From the NCBI GenBank assembly GCA_002407865.1, contig DHPI01000065.1:262627-269832 (forward strand): a stretch of 7,206 nucleotides of DNA. The letters are read 5' to 3'. Every line of letters starts with the position of its first letter. Position 1 is the first letter of the stretch. The position numbers were made by a program, and so were the translations under genes. The notes beneath the pieces are model-generated. The model saw only the letters and a list, made by a program, of their open reading frames with translations, made no database searches and was not told the origin of the DNA. Origin of the DNA: Spirochaetia bacterium UBA5368 (GTDB lineage: Bacteria; Spirochaetota; UBA4802; UBA5368). Below are positions 1 to 6,936 of this stretch, piece after piece.

Positions 1-135
1 GAGGAATTAGACCGCTCAATTCTCTCCGTCGGGGCGGCTGTCGGATTCAATTCTAATACAACGTTTATCACGTCGTTCTCAAGGCTTGTGGGCATATCGC
101 CAAGCCAATATCGGAAGGCGCACACCCAATCATGA
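1..135 (+). CDS. AraC-family transcriptional regulator, C-terminal fragment (5' end outside window)
   Basis: Frame 1 is open from the first base to a TGA at 133-135 and encodes 44 residues. These match the second helix-turn-helix of the AraC/XylS family: an 'SVGAAVGFNSNTTF' segment, then 'SFSRLVGISPSQYRK', the hallmark VGF..x.F...F....G.SP..YR pattern that ends the DNA-binding domain. The product would be a DNA-binding transcription factor; the effector domain and its target genes cannot be seen. The gene ends 13 nt before the rRNA methyltransferase start, so the two may be co-transcribed. The start codon lies upstream of the window, so the full length is unknown. The family call is confident from motif order and spacing; the specific role is not inferable. 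Confidence 0.87.
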   Translation, partial: EELDRSILSVGAAVGFNSNTTFITSFSRLVGISPSQYRKAHTQS

Positions 136-152
136 AGACCAGACTGCCATGA
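132..152 (+). other. Six-codon ORF (MKTRLP) bridging the AraC stop and the rlmI start
   Basis: The ATG at 132-134 overlaps the AraC stop TGA (133-135) as ATGA. After six codons its own TGA (150-152) overlaps the rlmI start (149-151), again as ATGA. A GGAAGG sequence at 113-118 lies 13 nt before this ATG, a little far for a Shine-Dalgarno. The arrangement would suit a termination-reinitiation relay, and rlmI has no convincing Shine-Dalgarno of its own. It could equally be chance, because ATGA is common and the ORF is tiny. Confidence 0.3.
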
Positions 153-1318
153 ACCACGTATATCTTAAGCCGCACAAGGACAAACCGGTCTTGCGCCGCC
201 ACCCGTGGATTTTTTCCGGGGCCATCGAGAGGTACGACCCCGAAACGGAAGACGGGCAGATCGTCGAGGTTCTCGACAGCGGGGGAAATCTACTCGGGTA
301 CGGCCATTTCAATTCACAATCGCAGATAATGGTGCGGATGCTTTCATTCGGCGGCAACGTTCCCGATCATAACCACCTTGAAGCCCTCATTTCACACGCA
401 ATCGCACGGCGCTCGTTGCTTGCAAACGCATGTCGTACAAATGCCTACAGGCTCATCAATTCAGAGGGTGATTTTCTTCCGGGGCTGATTGTGGATTACT
501 ACGACCGGCACTGTGTGCTGCAATTGCTCACGCTGGGCATGGACAAAATGCGCGATGTCATCGTTGATATTTTAATCAAGGTTTTAAATCCGGGCAGCAT
601 TTACGAAAGAAGCGATCACCCGGGCAGAAAACTCGAAGGGCTCGAACACCGGGCCGGTCAGGTATACGGAACAACGCCCGCATCAGTTTGCATAGATGAA
701 GATTCCATGATTTTTTCGGTGGATATACGCCAGGGCCAAAAAACAGGTTTTTTCATCGACCAGCGGGACAACCGAAGTCTCGTACGGAACCTGTCCTCAG
801 GATTAAAAGTGCTGAACCTTTTCTCATATACGGGCGGGTTTTCCGTCGCCGCGGCGCGTGGAGGCGCCCTTGAGGTGATTTCCGTCGATTCGTCCGCGTC
901 CGCCATCGCGCTTGCCAGGAGCAATCTGGAAGCAAATGCCGTCACATGCGCAACGGAGTTTGTCGAGACCGACGTATTTGAGTATCTGCGCCAGCGCTCC
1001 ATTGAAAGCAACTTCATCATTCTCGATCCTCCCGCATTTGCGAAAAACCGCGCATCGGCGCAAAGCGCGTGCAAGGGCTATAAGCACCTCAATCTGCGCA
1101 CGGCGATATCCTGCCCGCCGTCAAGCCTTCTTCTCACGTGCTCGTGTTCACGTTTCATCGACATGGAGCTTTTTCAGAAAGTGGTTTTTTCCGCGATTTC
1201 CGACGCGGGAAGAAACGCAACTATTCTTCGCAAAAGCCATCACGCGCTCGATCATCCTGTAAGCCTGTTTAATCCTGAGGCTGAATACCTTAAATCAGTT
1301 CTTCTCCATATCGAGTAA
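149..1318 (+). CDS. rlmI: Class I SAM-dependent rRNA methyltransferase, RlmI (23S rRNA m5C1962) family
   Basis: Predicted to transfer a methyl group from S-adenosylmethionine to C5 of a cytosine in 23S rRNA; in E. coli RlmI acts on C1962. The protein has 389 residues, close to the E. coli length. Residues 1-75 resemble the PUA RNA-binding domain ('RRHPWIFSGAI'). The family signature 'QKTGFFIDQRDNR' is at 197-209. SAM motif I, 'NLFSYTGGFS', is at 223-232, with the acidic ribose-binding Asp near 247. The DPPAF motif is at 293-297 and TCSCS, carrying the C5-methyltransferase cysteines, at 330-334. The frame is open back to a TTG at 86, but homology starts at MNHVYLKPHK, so I chose the ATG at 149. 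No strong Shine-Dalgarno precedes it, so initiation may depend on coupling to the upstream AraC gene. One oddity: the usual Gly-Gly before TCSCS is Ser-Ser (325-326). The exact substrate base is inferred from the family. Confidence 0.88.
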   Translation: MNHVYLKPHKDKPVLRRHPWIFSGAIERYDPETEDGQIVEVLDSGGNLLGYGHFNSQSQIMVRMLSFGGNVPDHNHLEALISHAIARRSLLANACRTNAYRLINSEGDFLPGLIVDYYDRHCVLQLLTLGMDKMRDVIVDILIKVLNPGSIYERSDHPGRKLEGLEHRAGQVYGTTPASVCIDEDSMIFSVDIRQGQKTGFFIDQRDNRSLVRNLSSGLKVLNLFSYTGGFSVAAARGGALEVISVDSSASAIALARSNLEANAVTCATEFVETDVFEYLRQRSIESNFIILDPPAFAKNRASAQSACKGYKHLNLRTAISCPPSSLLLTCSCSRFIDMELFQKVVFSAISDAGRNATILRKSHHALDHPVSLFNPEAEYLKSVLLHIE

Positions 1319-1454
1319 TCAACGGAGACAAAGGCAAAGGCCGTTTCACCTCGCGGCGATGAATTTGCAACATGCCGAGCTTTTTCATCAAATATTCTTG
1401 AAATATTGCGTTGCCTCACGACTATGGATGGTAATTTATATTGGAGTATGTATA

Positions 1455-2762
1455 ATGCCACATTCCACGTTTATGCCCGCAATACAGACGGAAGCCCAGC
1501 TTCAACAGCTGCAACTCGAAGGTTTGCGATGGACCGTCCGTCACGCATATGACAATTCGACGTTTTATAGAACAAGGCTCGACGATGCCGGCATTGCGCC
1601 CGGCGATATTCGTACGCTTGACGACATACGCAAGCTCCCCTTCACAACTGCCGACGACCTCCGGGCCGGATACCCTTTTCCGCTTTTATCGGTGCCGTTC
1701 GAAAAGGTGGTGCGCATTCATTCGAGCACGGGAACAACCGGCACAAGAAAAATTCTCTCATACACCCAGAAGGATATAGACGACTGGATTTCTTTTTTCG
1801 CGCGCGCTTACGAAATGGCCGGCGTTACCGAATCGGACCGTGTGCAAATAGCCGTCGGCTACGGATTGTGGACCGCGGGCGCCGGATTTCAGCTCGCCTG
1901 TGAAAAAATCGGCGCGATGGCCATACCGATCGGGCCCGGAAACATAGAGATGCAGTGCCAGTTTCTCATCGATCTGCAGCCGACCGTCGTATGCTGCACC
2001 GCGTCGATGGCGCTGCTGCTTGCCGAGCAGGTCGCGCAGCGTGGACTGGGAAACAAAATCAATATAAAAAAAGTCATTTACGGTTCGGAGCGGTCGTCGG
2101 TTTCGATGCGAAAAAAGATTTCTGACCTTTTGGGCGGGGTCGAGTTATTCGACATCCCCGGTCTTACCGAACTCTATGGGCCCGGCACCGGCATGGAATG
2201 CCCGCAACACGACTGCATTCATTTCTGGGCCGATTATTACATTCTCGAGATTCTCGATCCCGACACACTGCAGCCCCTCCCCGATGGAGAATGGGGCGAG
2301 ATGGTCGTCACAACCCTGCGCAAGGAGGCCACTCCACTCATCCGCTACCGCACGCGCGACATAACCCGGATCATCCCCGGCGCCTGCACATGCGGTTCTG
2401 TGCTGCCCCGCCACTCGCGCATCAAGGGCCGCAGTGATGATATGTTCATCATCCGCGGCGTTAACGTCTATCCATCATCCATTGACGAAATTCTGTCCAA
2501 TGTCGAGGGCCTCGGCTCCGAATATCAGATACACCTGTCGCGGGAAAGTACGGGCAAGGACCTGTTTAAAATAATCGCCGAGCGCGGCGAGCACTCCAGT
2601 CCTGACCTTGACGGGAAACTGCGGAACGAAACGAAGACAAGGCTCAAGCATCAGCTTCAGGTGACACCCGATATCGAAATTGTCGGGTACGGCACACTCC
2701 CGAGGTCCGAGCGCAAGAGCCGAAGGGTTTTCGACAGCAGGATTCAGGACTCGGTAGTGTAA
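1455..2762 (+). CDS. paaK: Phenylacetate-CoA ligase family (PaaK-type) adenylate-forming enzyme
   Basis: ANL-superfamily ligase that activates a carboxylic acid with ATP to an acyl-adenylate and then forms the CoA thioester; for PaaK the acid is phenylacetate or a related aryl acid. It has 435 residues, the usual PaaK length. The phosphate-binding loop 'SSTGTTGTRK' is at 90-99. 'GLTELYGPGTGMEC' (236-249) carries the adenine-pocket motif. 'IRYRTRDIT' is at 296-304 and the hinge segment 'GRSDDMFIIRGVNVYPS' at 325-341. A C-terminal 'LPRSERKSRRV' holds the probable catalytic Lys at 421. Cys249, Cys254, Cys311 and Cys313 could bind a structural metal. The frame is open back to 1359, but TTGGAG at 1441-1446 sits 8 nt before the ATG at 1455 and family homology begins there. 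No other paa genes are in view, so the substrate is uncertain. It may be co-transcribed with the downstream PilZ gene. Confidence 0.88.
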   Translation: MPHSTFMPAIQTEAQLQQLQLEGLRWTVRHAYDNSTFYRTRLDDAGIAPGDIRTLDDIRKLPFTTADDLRAGYPFPLLSVPFEKVVRIHSSTGTTGTRKILSYTQKDIDDWISFFARAYEMAGVTESDRVQIAVGYGLWTAGAGFQLACEKIGAMAIPIGPGNIEMQCQFLIDLQPTVVCCTASMALLLAEQVAQRGLGNKINIKKVIYGSERSSVSMRKKISDLLGGVELFDIPGLTELYGPGTGMECPQHDCIHFWADYYILEILDPDTLQPLPDGEWGEMVVTTLRKEATPLIRYRTRDITRIIPGACTCGSVLPRHSRIKGRSDDMFIIRGVNVYPSSIDEILSNVEGLGSEYQIHLSRESTGKDLFKIIAERGEHSSPDLDGKLRNETKTRLKHQLQVTPDIEIVGYGTLPRSERKSRRVFDSRIQDSVV

Positions 2763-2764
2763 CA

Positions 2765-2805
2765 CGCGGCAGCATGTGCTTGTTTCGACGAGTGTATGCT
2801 CCGCG
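2765..2805 (+). other. Long intercistronic stem-loop with UUCG apex between the ligase gene and the PilZ gene
   Basis: Pairing read by eye: 2765-2769 (CGCGG) with 2801-2805 (CCGCG); C2770 bulged; 2771-2783 with 2788-2800, including four G-U pairs; apical loop TTCG at 2784-2787. This gives about 18 pairs in 41 nt. It begins 2 nt after the ligase stop and ends on the first G of the PilZ Shine-Dalgarno (2805-2813). All the wobbles are G-U on the + strand RNA, so the structure favours this strand. No T-tract follows, so it is not a classical intrinsic terminator. Likely roles are mRNA processing or stability, attenuation, or control of PilZ translation. Confidence 0.6.
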
Positions 2806-2813
2806 GAGGGAGG
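2805..2813 (+). promoter_or_regulatory. Strong Shine-Dalgarno of the PilZ gene
   Basis: GGAGGGAGG ends 9 nt before the ATG at 2823 and decides that start over the in-frame ATG at 2796, which lies inside the stem-loop. Its first G is the closing base of the stem-loop, so folding could affect ribosome access. Confidence 0.75.
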
Positions 2814-2822
2814 AATACGCTC

Positions 2823-3122
2823 ATGGGAGTATTTCAGCGAAACGAGAAGCGTGATTATATTCGAATGGCGATGAATACCGGCGTATCGTTCACCATCACC
2901 GGAACACCCCACAGGCATACCGGAATCTGCAAGAATCTAAGCCATAGCGGGATACGCGTAGAAACCGATATTGACATAAAGCCGGGCGCCGTGCTGAACG
3001 TCACGATCGATCTCGGAAATCCGAAGTTCGCCCCATTGAAGGCAACGGTTGAGGTGGTACGCGTCGACCCGATACGCAACAGCTGTTATTCAATCGGCGG
3101 AAAAATTACCGGAATGCAATAA
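2823..3122 (+). CDS. Single-domain PilZ protein, predicted c-di-GMP receptor
   Basis: A 99-residue protein that is almost entirely a PilZ beta-barrel. Both ligand motifs are present: RxxxR at residues 10-14 ('RDYIR') and the D/NxSxxG motif as 'NLSHSG' at 38-43. The strands after it ('IRVETDI', 'GAVLNVTIDL', 'ATVEVVRVDP', 'CYSIGGKI') follow the usual PilZ order. Such stand-alone proteins bind cyclic di-GMP and pass the signal to partner proteins in motility, polysaccharide secretion or gene control; the partner here is unknown. There is no signal peptide or membrane segment, so it is cytoplasmic. The start is chosen by the GGAGGGAGG Shine-Dalgarno. It lies 60 nt after the ligase gene on the same strand and is probably in the same transcript, with the stem-loop between them. 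The diguanylate cyclase at 5852-6895 could supply the ligand, but that link is only proximity. Confidence 0.85.
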   Translation: MGVFQRNEKRDYIRMAMNTGVSFTITGTPHRHTGICKNLSHSGIRVETDIDIKPGAVLNVTIDLGNPKFAPLKATVEVVRVDPIRNSCYSIGGKITGMQ

Positions 3123-3130
3123 TACTCACG

Positions 3131-3172
3131 TAAAATAAAAAGAGGCAGCGCCATTCTCATGGTGCTGCCTCT
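3131..3172 (-). terminator. Rho-independent terminator of tRNA-Glu (minus strand)
   Basis: AGAGGCAGCGCCA (3141-3153) pairs with TGGTGCTGCCTCT (3160-3172), 13 pairs with one G-U and a six-base loop. On the minus strand the stem is followed by TTTTATTTTA (3140-3131), a proper T-tract. It begins 5 nt after the 3' end of tRNA-Glu. On the plus strand it follows the PilZ gene but lacks a T-run, so termination there is less certain. Confidence 0.87.
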
Positions 3173-3177
3173 CGATG

Positions 3178-3250
<73 letters not shown>

Positions 3251-3260
3251 ATACTGCGGC

Positions 3261-3288
3261 ACTATAAAAAAATGCGAAATTTGGTCAA
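3261..3288 (-). promoter_or_regulatory. Sigma70-type promoter of tRNA-Glu
   Basis: Minus strand: -35 TTGACC (3288-3283), a 16-bp spacer, and -10 TATAGT (3266-3261); each box matches 5 of 6 consensus bases. Transcription should start near 3254, only a few bases before the mature tRNA 5' end at 3250. The sequence after the -10 box is GC-rich (GCCGCAG), as is common in stringently controlled stable-RNA promoters. The elements overlap the terminator-like hairpin 3268-3305. Confidence 0.72.
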
Positions 3289-3305
3289 TCATTTTTCGCA
3301 TTTTT
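3266..3305 (-). terminator. AT-rich hairpin with T-tract between the two tRNAs (probable tRNA-Lys terminator)
   Basis: AAAAATGCGAAA (3268-3279) is perfectly complementary to TTTCGCATTTTT (3294-3305), giving 12 pairs and a 14-base loop. On the minus strand the stem begins 3 nt after tRNA-Lys, and its 3' side runs into seven T residues (3272-3266). The GC core is only TGCG, so it is a weak terminator at best. It could instead serve as a processing spacer. Confidence 0.5.
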
Positions 3306-3307
3306 AT

Positions 3308-3380
3308 TGAGACGCCGGGGAATCGAACCCCGGACCCACTGCTTAAAAGGCAGTTGCTCTACCGACTGAGCTAGCGTCTC
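3308..3380 (-). tRNA. tRNA-Lys (anticodon UUU)
   Basis: The 73-nt minus-strand cloverleaf has acceptor GAGACGC paired perfectly with GCGTCTC, followed by discriminator A. The D arm contains AGCTCAGTCGGTAGAGC. The anticodon arm is ACTGC-CTTTTAA-GCAGT with TTT at positions 34-36. The T arm is CCGGG-TTCGATT-CCCGG. CCA is not encoded (AATAAA follows). It decodes AAA and AAG. It is the first tRNA of the minus-strand pair, 57 nt upstream of tRNA-Glu, behind its own promoter. Confidence 0.97.
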
Positions 3381-3395
3381 CCGCTATGCGGAATG

Positions 3396-3423
3396 AATCT
3401 ATTAAACAGGCAATTACTGTCAA
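3396..3423 (-). promoter_or_regulatory. Sigma70-type promoter of tRNA-Lys
   Basis: Minus strand: perfect -35 TTGACA (3423-3418), a 16-bp spacer, and -10 TAGATT (3401-3396; 4 of 6 matches). The predicted start is near 3389, giving a leader of about 9 nt before the tRNA. Immediately upstream of the -35 box is the T-rich run that ends the purA terminator, which could also act as an UP-like element. Confidence 0.7.
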
Positions 3424-3471
3424 ATAAAAAAATAGCCCGCTTCCGCAAAAAAGCGAAGAATAATCGCGGGC
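3424..3471 (-). terminator. Rho-independent terminator of purA (minus strand)
   Basis: On the minus strand GCCCGC (3471-3466) pairs with GCGGGC (3440-3435). An inner TTCGC/GCGGAA helix with a T6 loop forms within it, leaving an asymmetric bulge of about 8 nt. TATTTTTTTATTT (3436-3424) follows. It starts 56 nt after the purA stop. Its T-tract ends exactly where the -35 box of the tRNA-Lys promoter begins. Confidence 0.7.
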
Positions 3472-3527
3472 ACGGCCTTTCTTTCGTTTTTTTACGATTC
3501 CGTTGAATTGTTTGCCGGCAGCGCGCA

Positions 3528-4857
<1,330 letters not shown>

Positions 4858-4907
4858 AATAACAAGCTTTTTTCCACATAAACAACCGTTCGCATTCTCT
4901 TGTTCGC

Positions 4908-4941
4908 AAAAAAAAATCCGCCTTTGCAGGTGGATTTTTTT
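4908..4941 (-). terminator. Strong Rho-independent terminator of the secreted-protein gene
   Basis: AAAAAATCCGCCT (4911-4923) pairs with AGGTGGATTTTTT (4928-4940), with one G-U pair and the loop TTGC; A4910-T4941 extends the stem. Both sides carry A/T runs, so it could work in both directions. On the minus strand it lies 19 nt after the stop at 4961-4963 and separates that gene from purA. Confidence 0.88.
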
Positions 4942-4960
4942 GATCTCTCTGTGACGAAAG

Positions 4961-5587
4961 CTATCTCCGTTTTCCCTCAATCTGGTAAATTCGTCTGTAT
5001 ACGGCCTTTCCCCCGGCGTCGAAAATCAAAAGTGTAACATTGTTAAAGTAAACCTGCTTCCTGGAATATTTACTGAGGTGATATGTTCGTACAACGAGGC
5101 TGTCCTTTAAAACATACGGCTTTCCGGTTTCCGGATTGACGCCCGCCTGTGGATTTTTCGGGAACTTGACCAGCATCTTTTCACCATTTTTTGCGGGATT
5201 CTCATACTCGAAATTACCTATCTCGCCGGTAGACGGGACAAAGCTCATTATGCGCTCTTTTTCCGGGATAGGCATCTCGAAACTCGATTTCGTCTTTTCG
5301 ACCTTTTCGTATGTCGCAATGACGAATATATACAGATCCATAGGATCATCGGCAAGATTGTTTATTACAAACTCCGCTTCGAGAATATCTCCTCTGCCCT
5401 CCACGTCGATGCGCTTGTTAAAATAAAATTTATCGACAACAAAGGTATTGCTGTACTGCGCCTGCGCGGAAATGTTTGTAGAGATTTTGCTTCCGCTCTC
5501 CCCGCTTCTTTTCTCCACCGCATCCTGTGCAAAGGCGCCCATGCACATAAAAATAAATACCACAACGGCACCCACTCTCTTTGCCAT
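4961..5587 (-). CDS. Secreted (periplasmic or surface) beta-rich protein of unknown function
   Basis: I do not recognise a named family. The 208-residue product begins with a classical signal peptide: Lys3-Arg4, a hydrophobic core (residues 5-17), and an AFA|QDA signal peptidase I site after Ala20. There is no lipobox, so it should not be a lipoprotein. A polar linker (21-40) follows. The mature part is alternating beta-like segments ('NTFVVDKFYFNKRIDV', 'DILEAEFVINNL', 'DLYIFVIATYEKV', 'SLVVRTYHL', 'QVYFNNVTLLIFD', 'VYRRIYQIEG'). This suggests one immunoglobulin-like or beta-sandwich domain, with no cysteines after the signal peptide. The ATG at 5587 is chosen over an in-frame GTG at 5599 because GGAG at 5597-5594 is the ribosome site and the signal peptide begins there. 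It appears monocistronic, with its own terminator. Confidence 0.75.
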   Translation of the reverse strand: MAKRVGAVVVFIFMCMGAFAQDAVEKRSGESGSKISTNISAQAQYSNTFVVDKFYFNKRIDVEGRGDILEAEFVINNLADDPMDLYIFVIATYEKVEKTKSSFEMPIPEKERIMSFVPSTGEIGNFEYENPAKNGEKMLVKFPKNPQAGVNPETGKPYVLKDSLVVRTYHLSKYSRKQVYFNNVTLLIFDAGGKAVYRRIYQIEGKRR

Positions 5588-5851
5588 AATTAACTCCACA
5601 ACACCATGATATATGTAATGAATATCGGATTTCAGGCAGCGTAAATAAAGCTAAATATAAAACACGGCAGGCCCTCCACGCAACACCTCGCCGTATGGCA
5701 ATTGCTGTAGTAAAAATACTTTGACTTATACGCTAATCGCGAACAAGAATTACATCAATAAAAGATTCACGGCCAGACCCTGCGGGCGGTTGTTCGATAT
5801 ATACTATATAGACAATACACATTAAAATCTCAAGGACATACGTTACGCAAC
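5588..5851. promoter_or_regulatory. Divergent intergenic region (secreted protein / diguanylate cyclase)
   Basis: 264 bp, AT-rich near both genes. For the minus-strand gene the best promoter is TTGCGT (5683-5678), an 18-bp spacer and TATATT (5659-5654). For the plus-strand cyclase one weak candidate is TTGACT (5721-5726), an 18-bp spacer and AAGAAT (5745-5750). A TATACT/TATATA cluster at 5800-5810 has no good -35 partner. An 8-bp palindrome GCAATTGC is at 5698-5705 and CTATATAG at 5804-5811. I see no ORF, RNA gene or riboswitch here. Confidence 0.4.
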
Positions 5852-6895
5852 ATGAAATCCGTATTTACTCAATCCCGTCAATTGATGATGATTACCGTCG
5901 TGGTTTTTTTCATTAGCCTGATCAACGCCGGATTCGTCCTCTATGAAACCAACAGGATCGAAAACGACGCGAAGATTATCAATTATGCGGGATTTATCAG
6001 GGGCTCCATACAACGGGCGGCGAAACTTGAATGCACGCATTACAACAGCGACACCATCATCGCCCAGGTAGACGGAGCAATCCACGATTTCGAATCCCGA
6101 AAAGAGGGCTTCGAAATAAAAAAATTCGATACCCTGTTTTACAACATTCTGGCCGAATTAAAAACGGAATGGGGTTCGCTGAAACGCGCAATAAGCGATT
6201 ACCGCGCTGCCCCCATTAGAAAAAATCACGCACGCCTCATCGATAAAAGCGAGCGCTGCTGGAGCATATCAAACAGATTTGTGCTGATATGCCAGAAGGC
6301 TTCAGAAGCGAAGCTGAGCTTTTTCGAATTCGTGTTTATAATAATCGGTTTGAATATCATAGGTGTTCTCATTATCATCGACCAGATCCGCAGCTATGTG
6401 CGGTTCAAGCTGGAATTTCTCGCCACACACGACGCCCTTACCGGCGTTTTCAACCGCTATTTATACGACACAGTTATTGAACAGGAGATAAAGCGCAGCC
6501 GTCGGTATAATTCGCCGCTCTCTGTCATTATTTGCGACATTGATTGCTTTAAAAAGATCAACGATACCTACGGACATAAGACCGGCGACAGCGTTCTGAT
6601 CGAACTGGCGGGTATAATTTCCGAACAAATCAGGCAGAGTGATTTTTTATTCAGAATCGGCGGCGAGGAGTTTATCATCATCGCCGTTGAGACAGCGCTG
6701 CTCAATGCCGTCGCGCTTGCCGAAAAACTGCGGATCGCAATACAGGAGTGGGATTTCAGGGAAGCGCATACCGTCACAATGAGTTTTGGCGTGGCGGAGT
6801 ACACGCAGATCGATACCCCGGCTGCGTTATTTAAAAGGGCCGATGCCGCGTTGTATCGCGCGAAGGAAAAGGGCAGAAACAGGGTCGAAACATGA
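5852..6895 (+). CDS. Membrane-anchored diguanylate cyclase with periplasmic sensor domain (GGDEF)
   Basis: Predicted to make cyclic di-GMP from two GTP. 347 residues: transmembrane helix 1 at about 11-31; a helical periplasmic region at about 32-155; transmembrane helix 2 at about 156-177; a cytoplasmic GGDEF domain from about 190. The sensor starts 'NYAGFIRGSIQRAAKLE' (44-60), resembling the first helix of PilJ/NarX-type four-helix sensors. The catalytic domain has 'HDALTGVFNR' (193-202), metal Asp229 in 'CDIDCFKKIND', 'YGHKTGD' (240-246), an intact GGEEF A-site at 270-274, and RxxD (Arg261-Asp264) five residues before it, so feedback inhibition by product is expected. The ATG at 5852 has only a distant AAGG (5832-5835). 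It was chosen because it precedes the first membrane helix. The gene is divergent from the secreted-protein gene and convergent with the acyl-CoA dehydrogenase. The ligand is unknown. Confidence 0.9.
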   Translation: MKSVFTQSRQLMMITVVVFFISLINAGFVLYETNRIENDAKIINYAGFIRGSIQRAAKLECTHYNSDTIIAQVDGAIHDFESRKEGFEIKKFDTLFYNILAELKTEWGSLKRAISDYRAAPIRKNHARLIDKSERCWSISNRFVLICQKASEAKLSFFEFVFIIIGLNIIGVLIIIDQIRSYVRFKLEFLATHDALTGVFNRYLYDTVIEQEIKRSRRYNSPLSVIICDIDCFKKINDTYGHKTGDSVLIELAGIISEQIRQSDFLFRIGGEEFIIIAVETALLNAVALAEKLRIAIQEWDFREAHTVTMSFGVAEYTQIDTPAALFKRADAALYRAKEKGRNRVET

Positions 6896-6936
6896 ACACG
6901 AAGACATTCTTGACGCGGCGCCCCCTTCCCCGCGCT

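Noticed and set aside
86..148. Upstream TTG start for the rRNA methyltransferase
   Set aside because: The extra 21 residues overlap the AraC coding region and have no family homology; the conserved N-terminus begins at 149.
658..1074. 138-codon minus-strand frame inside rlmI
   Set aside because: It covers the conserved SAM-binding region of rlmI on the other strand; composition is typical of a shadow ORF.
1319..1454. Possible promoter or terminator between rlmI and the ligase gene
   Set aside because: TTGAAA and TTGCGT occur, but no well-spaced -10 box that keeps the leader intact, and no stem with a T-tract. I could not support either.
2796..2822. Earlier ATG for the PilZ protein
   Set aside because: It sits inside the stem-loop and before the Shine-Dalgarno; GGAGGGAGG correctly serves the ATG at 2823.
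2475..2918. 147-codon minus-strand frame across the ligase-PilZ junction
   Set aside because: It runs antisense to two real genes and the stem-loop, with no homology or start signals.
6896..6936. Possible bidirectional terminator between the convergent cyclase and acyl-CoA dehydrogenase genes
   Set aside because: The stretch is GC-rich but shows no convincing stem with a T-run on either strand.
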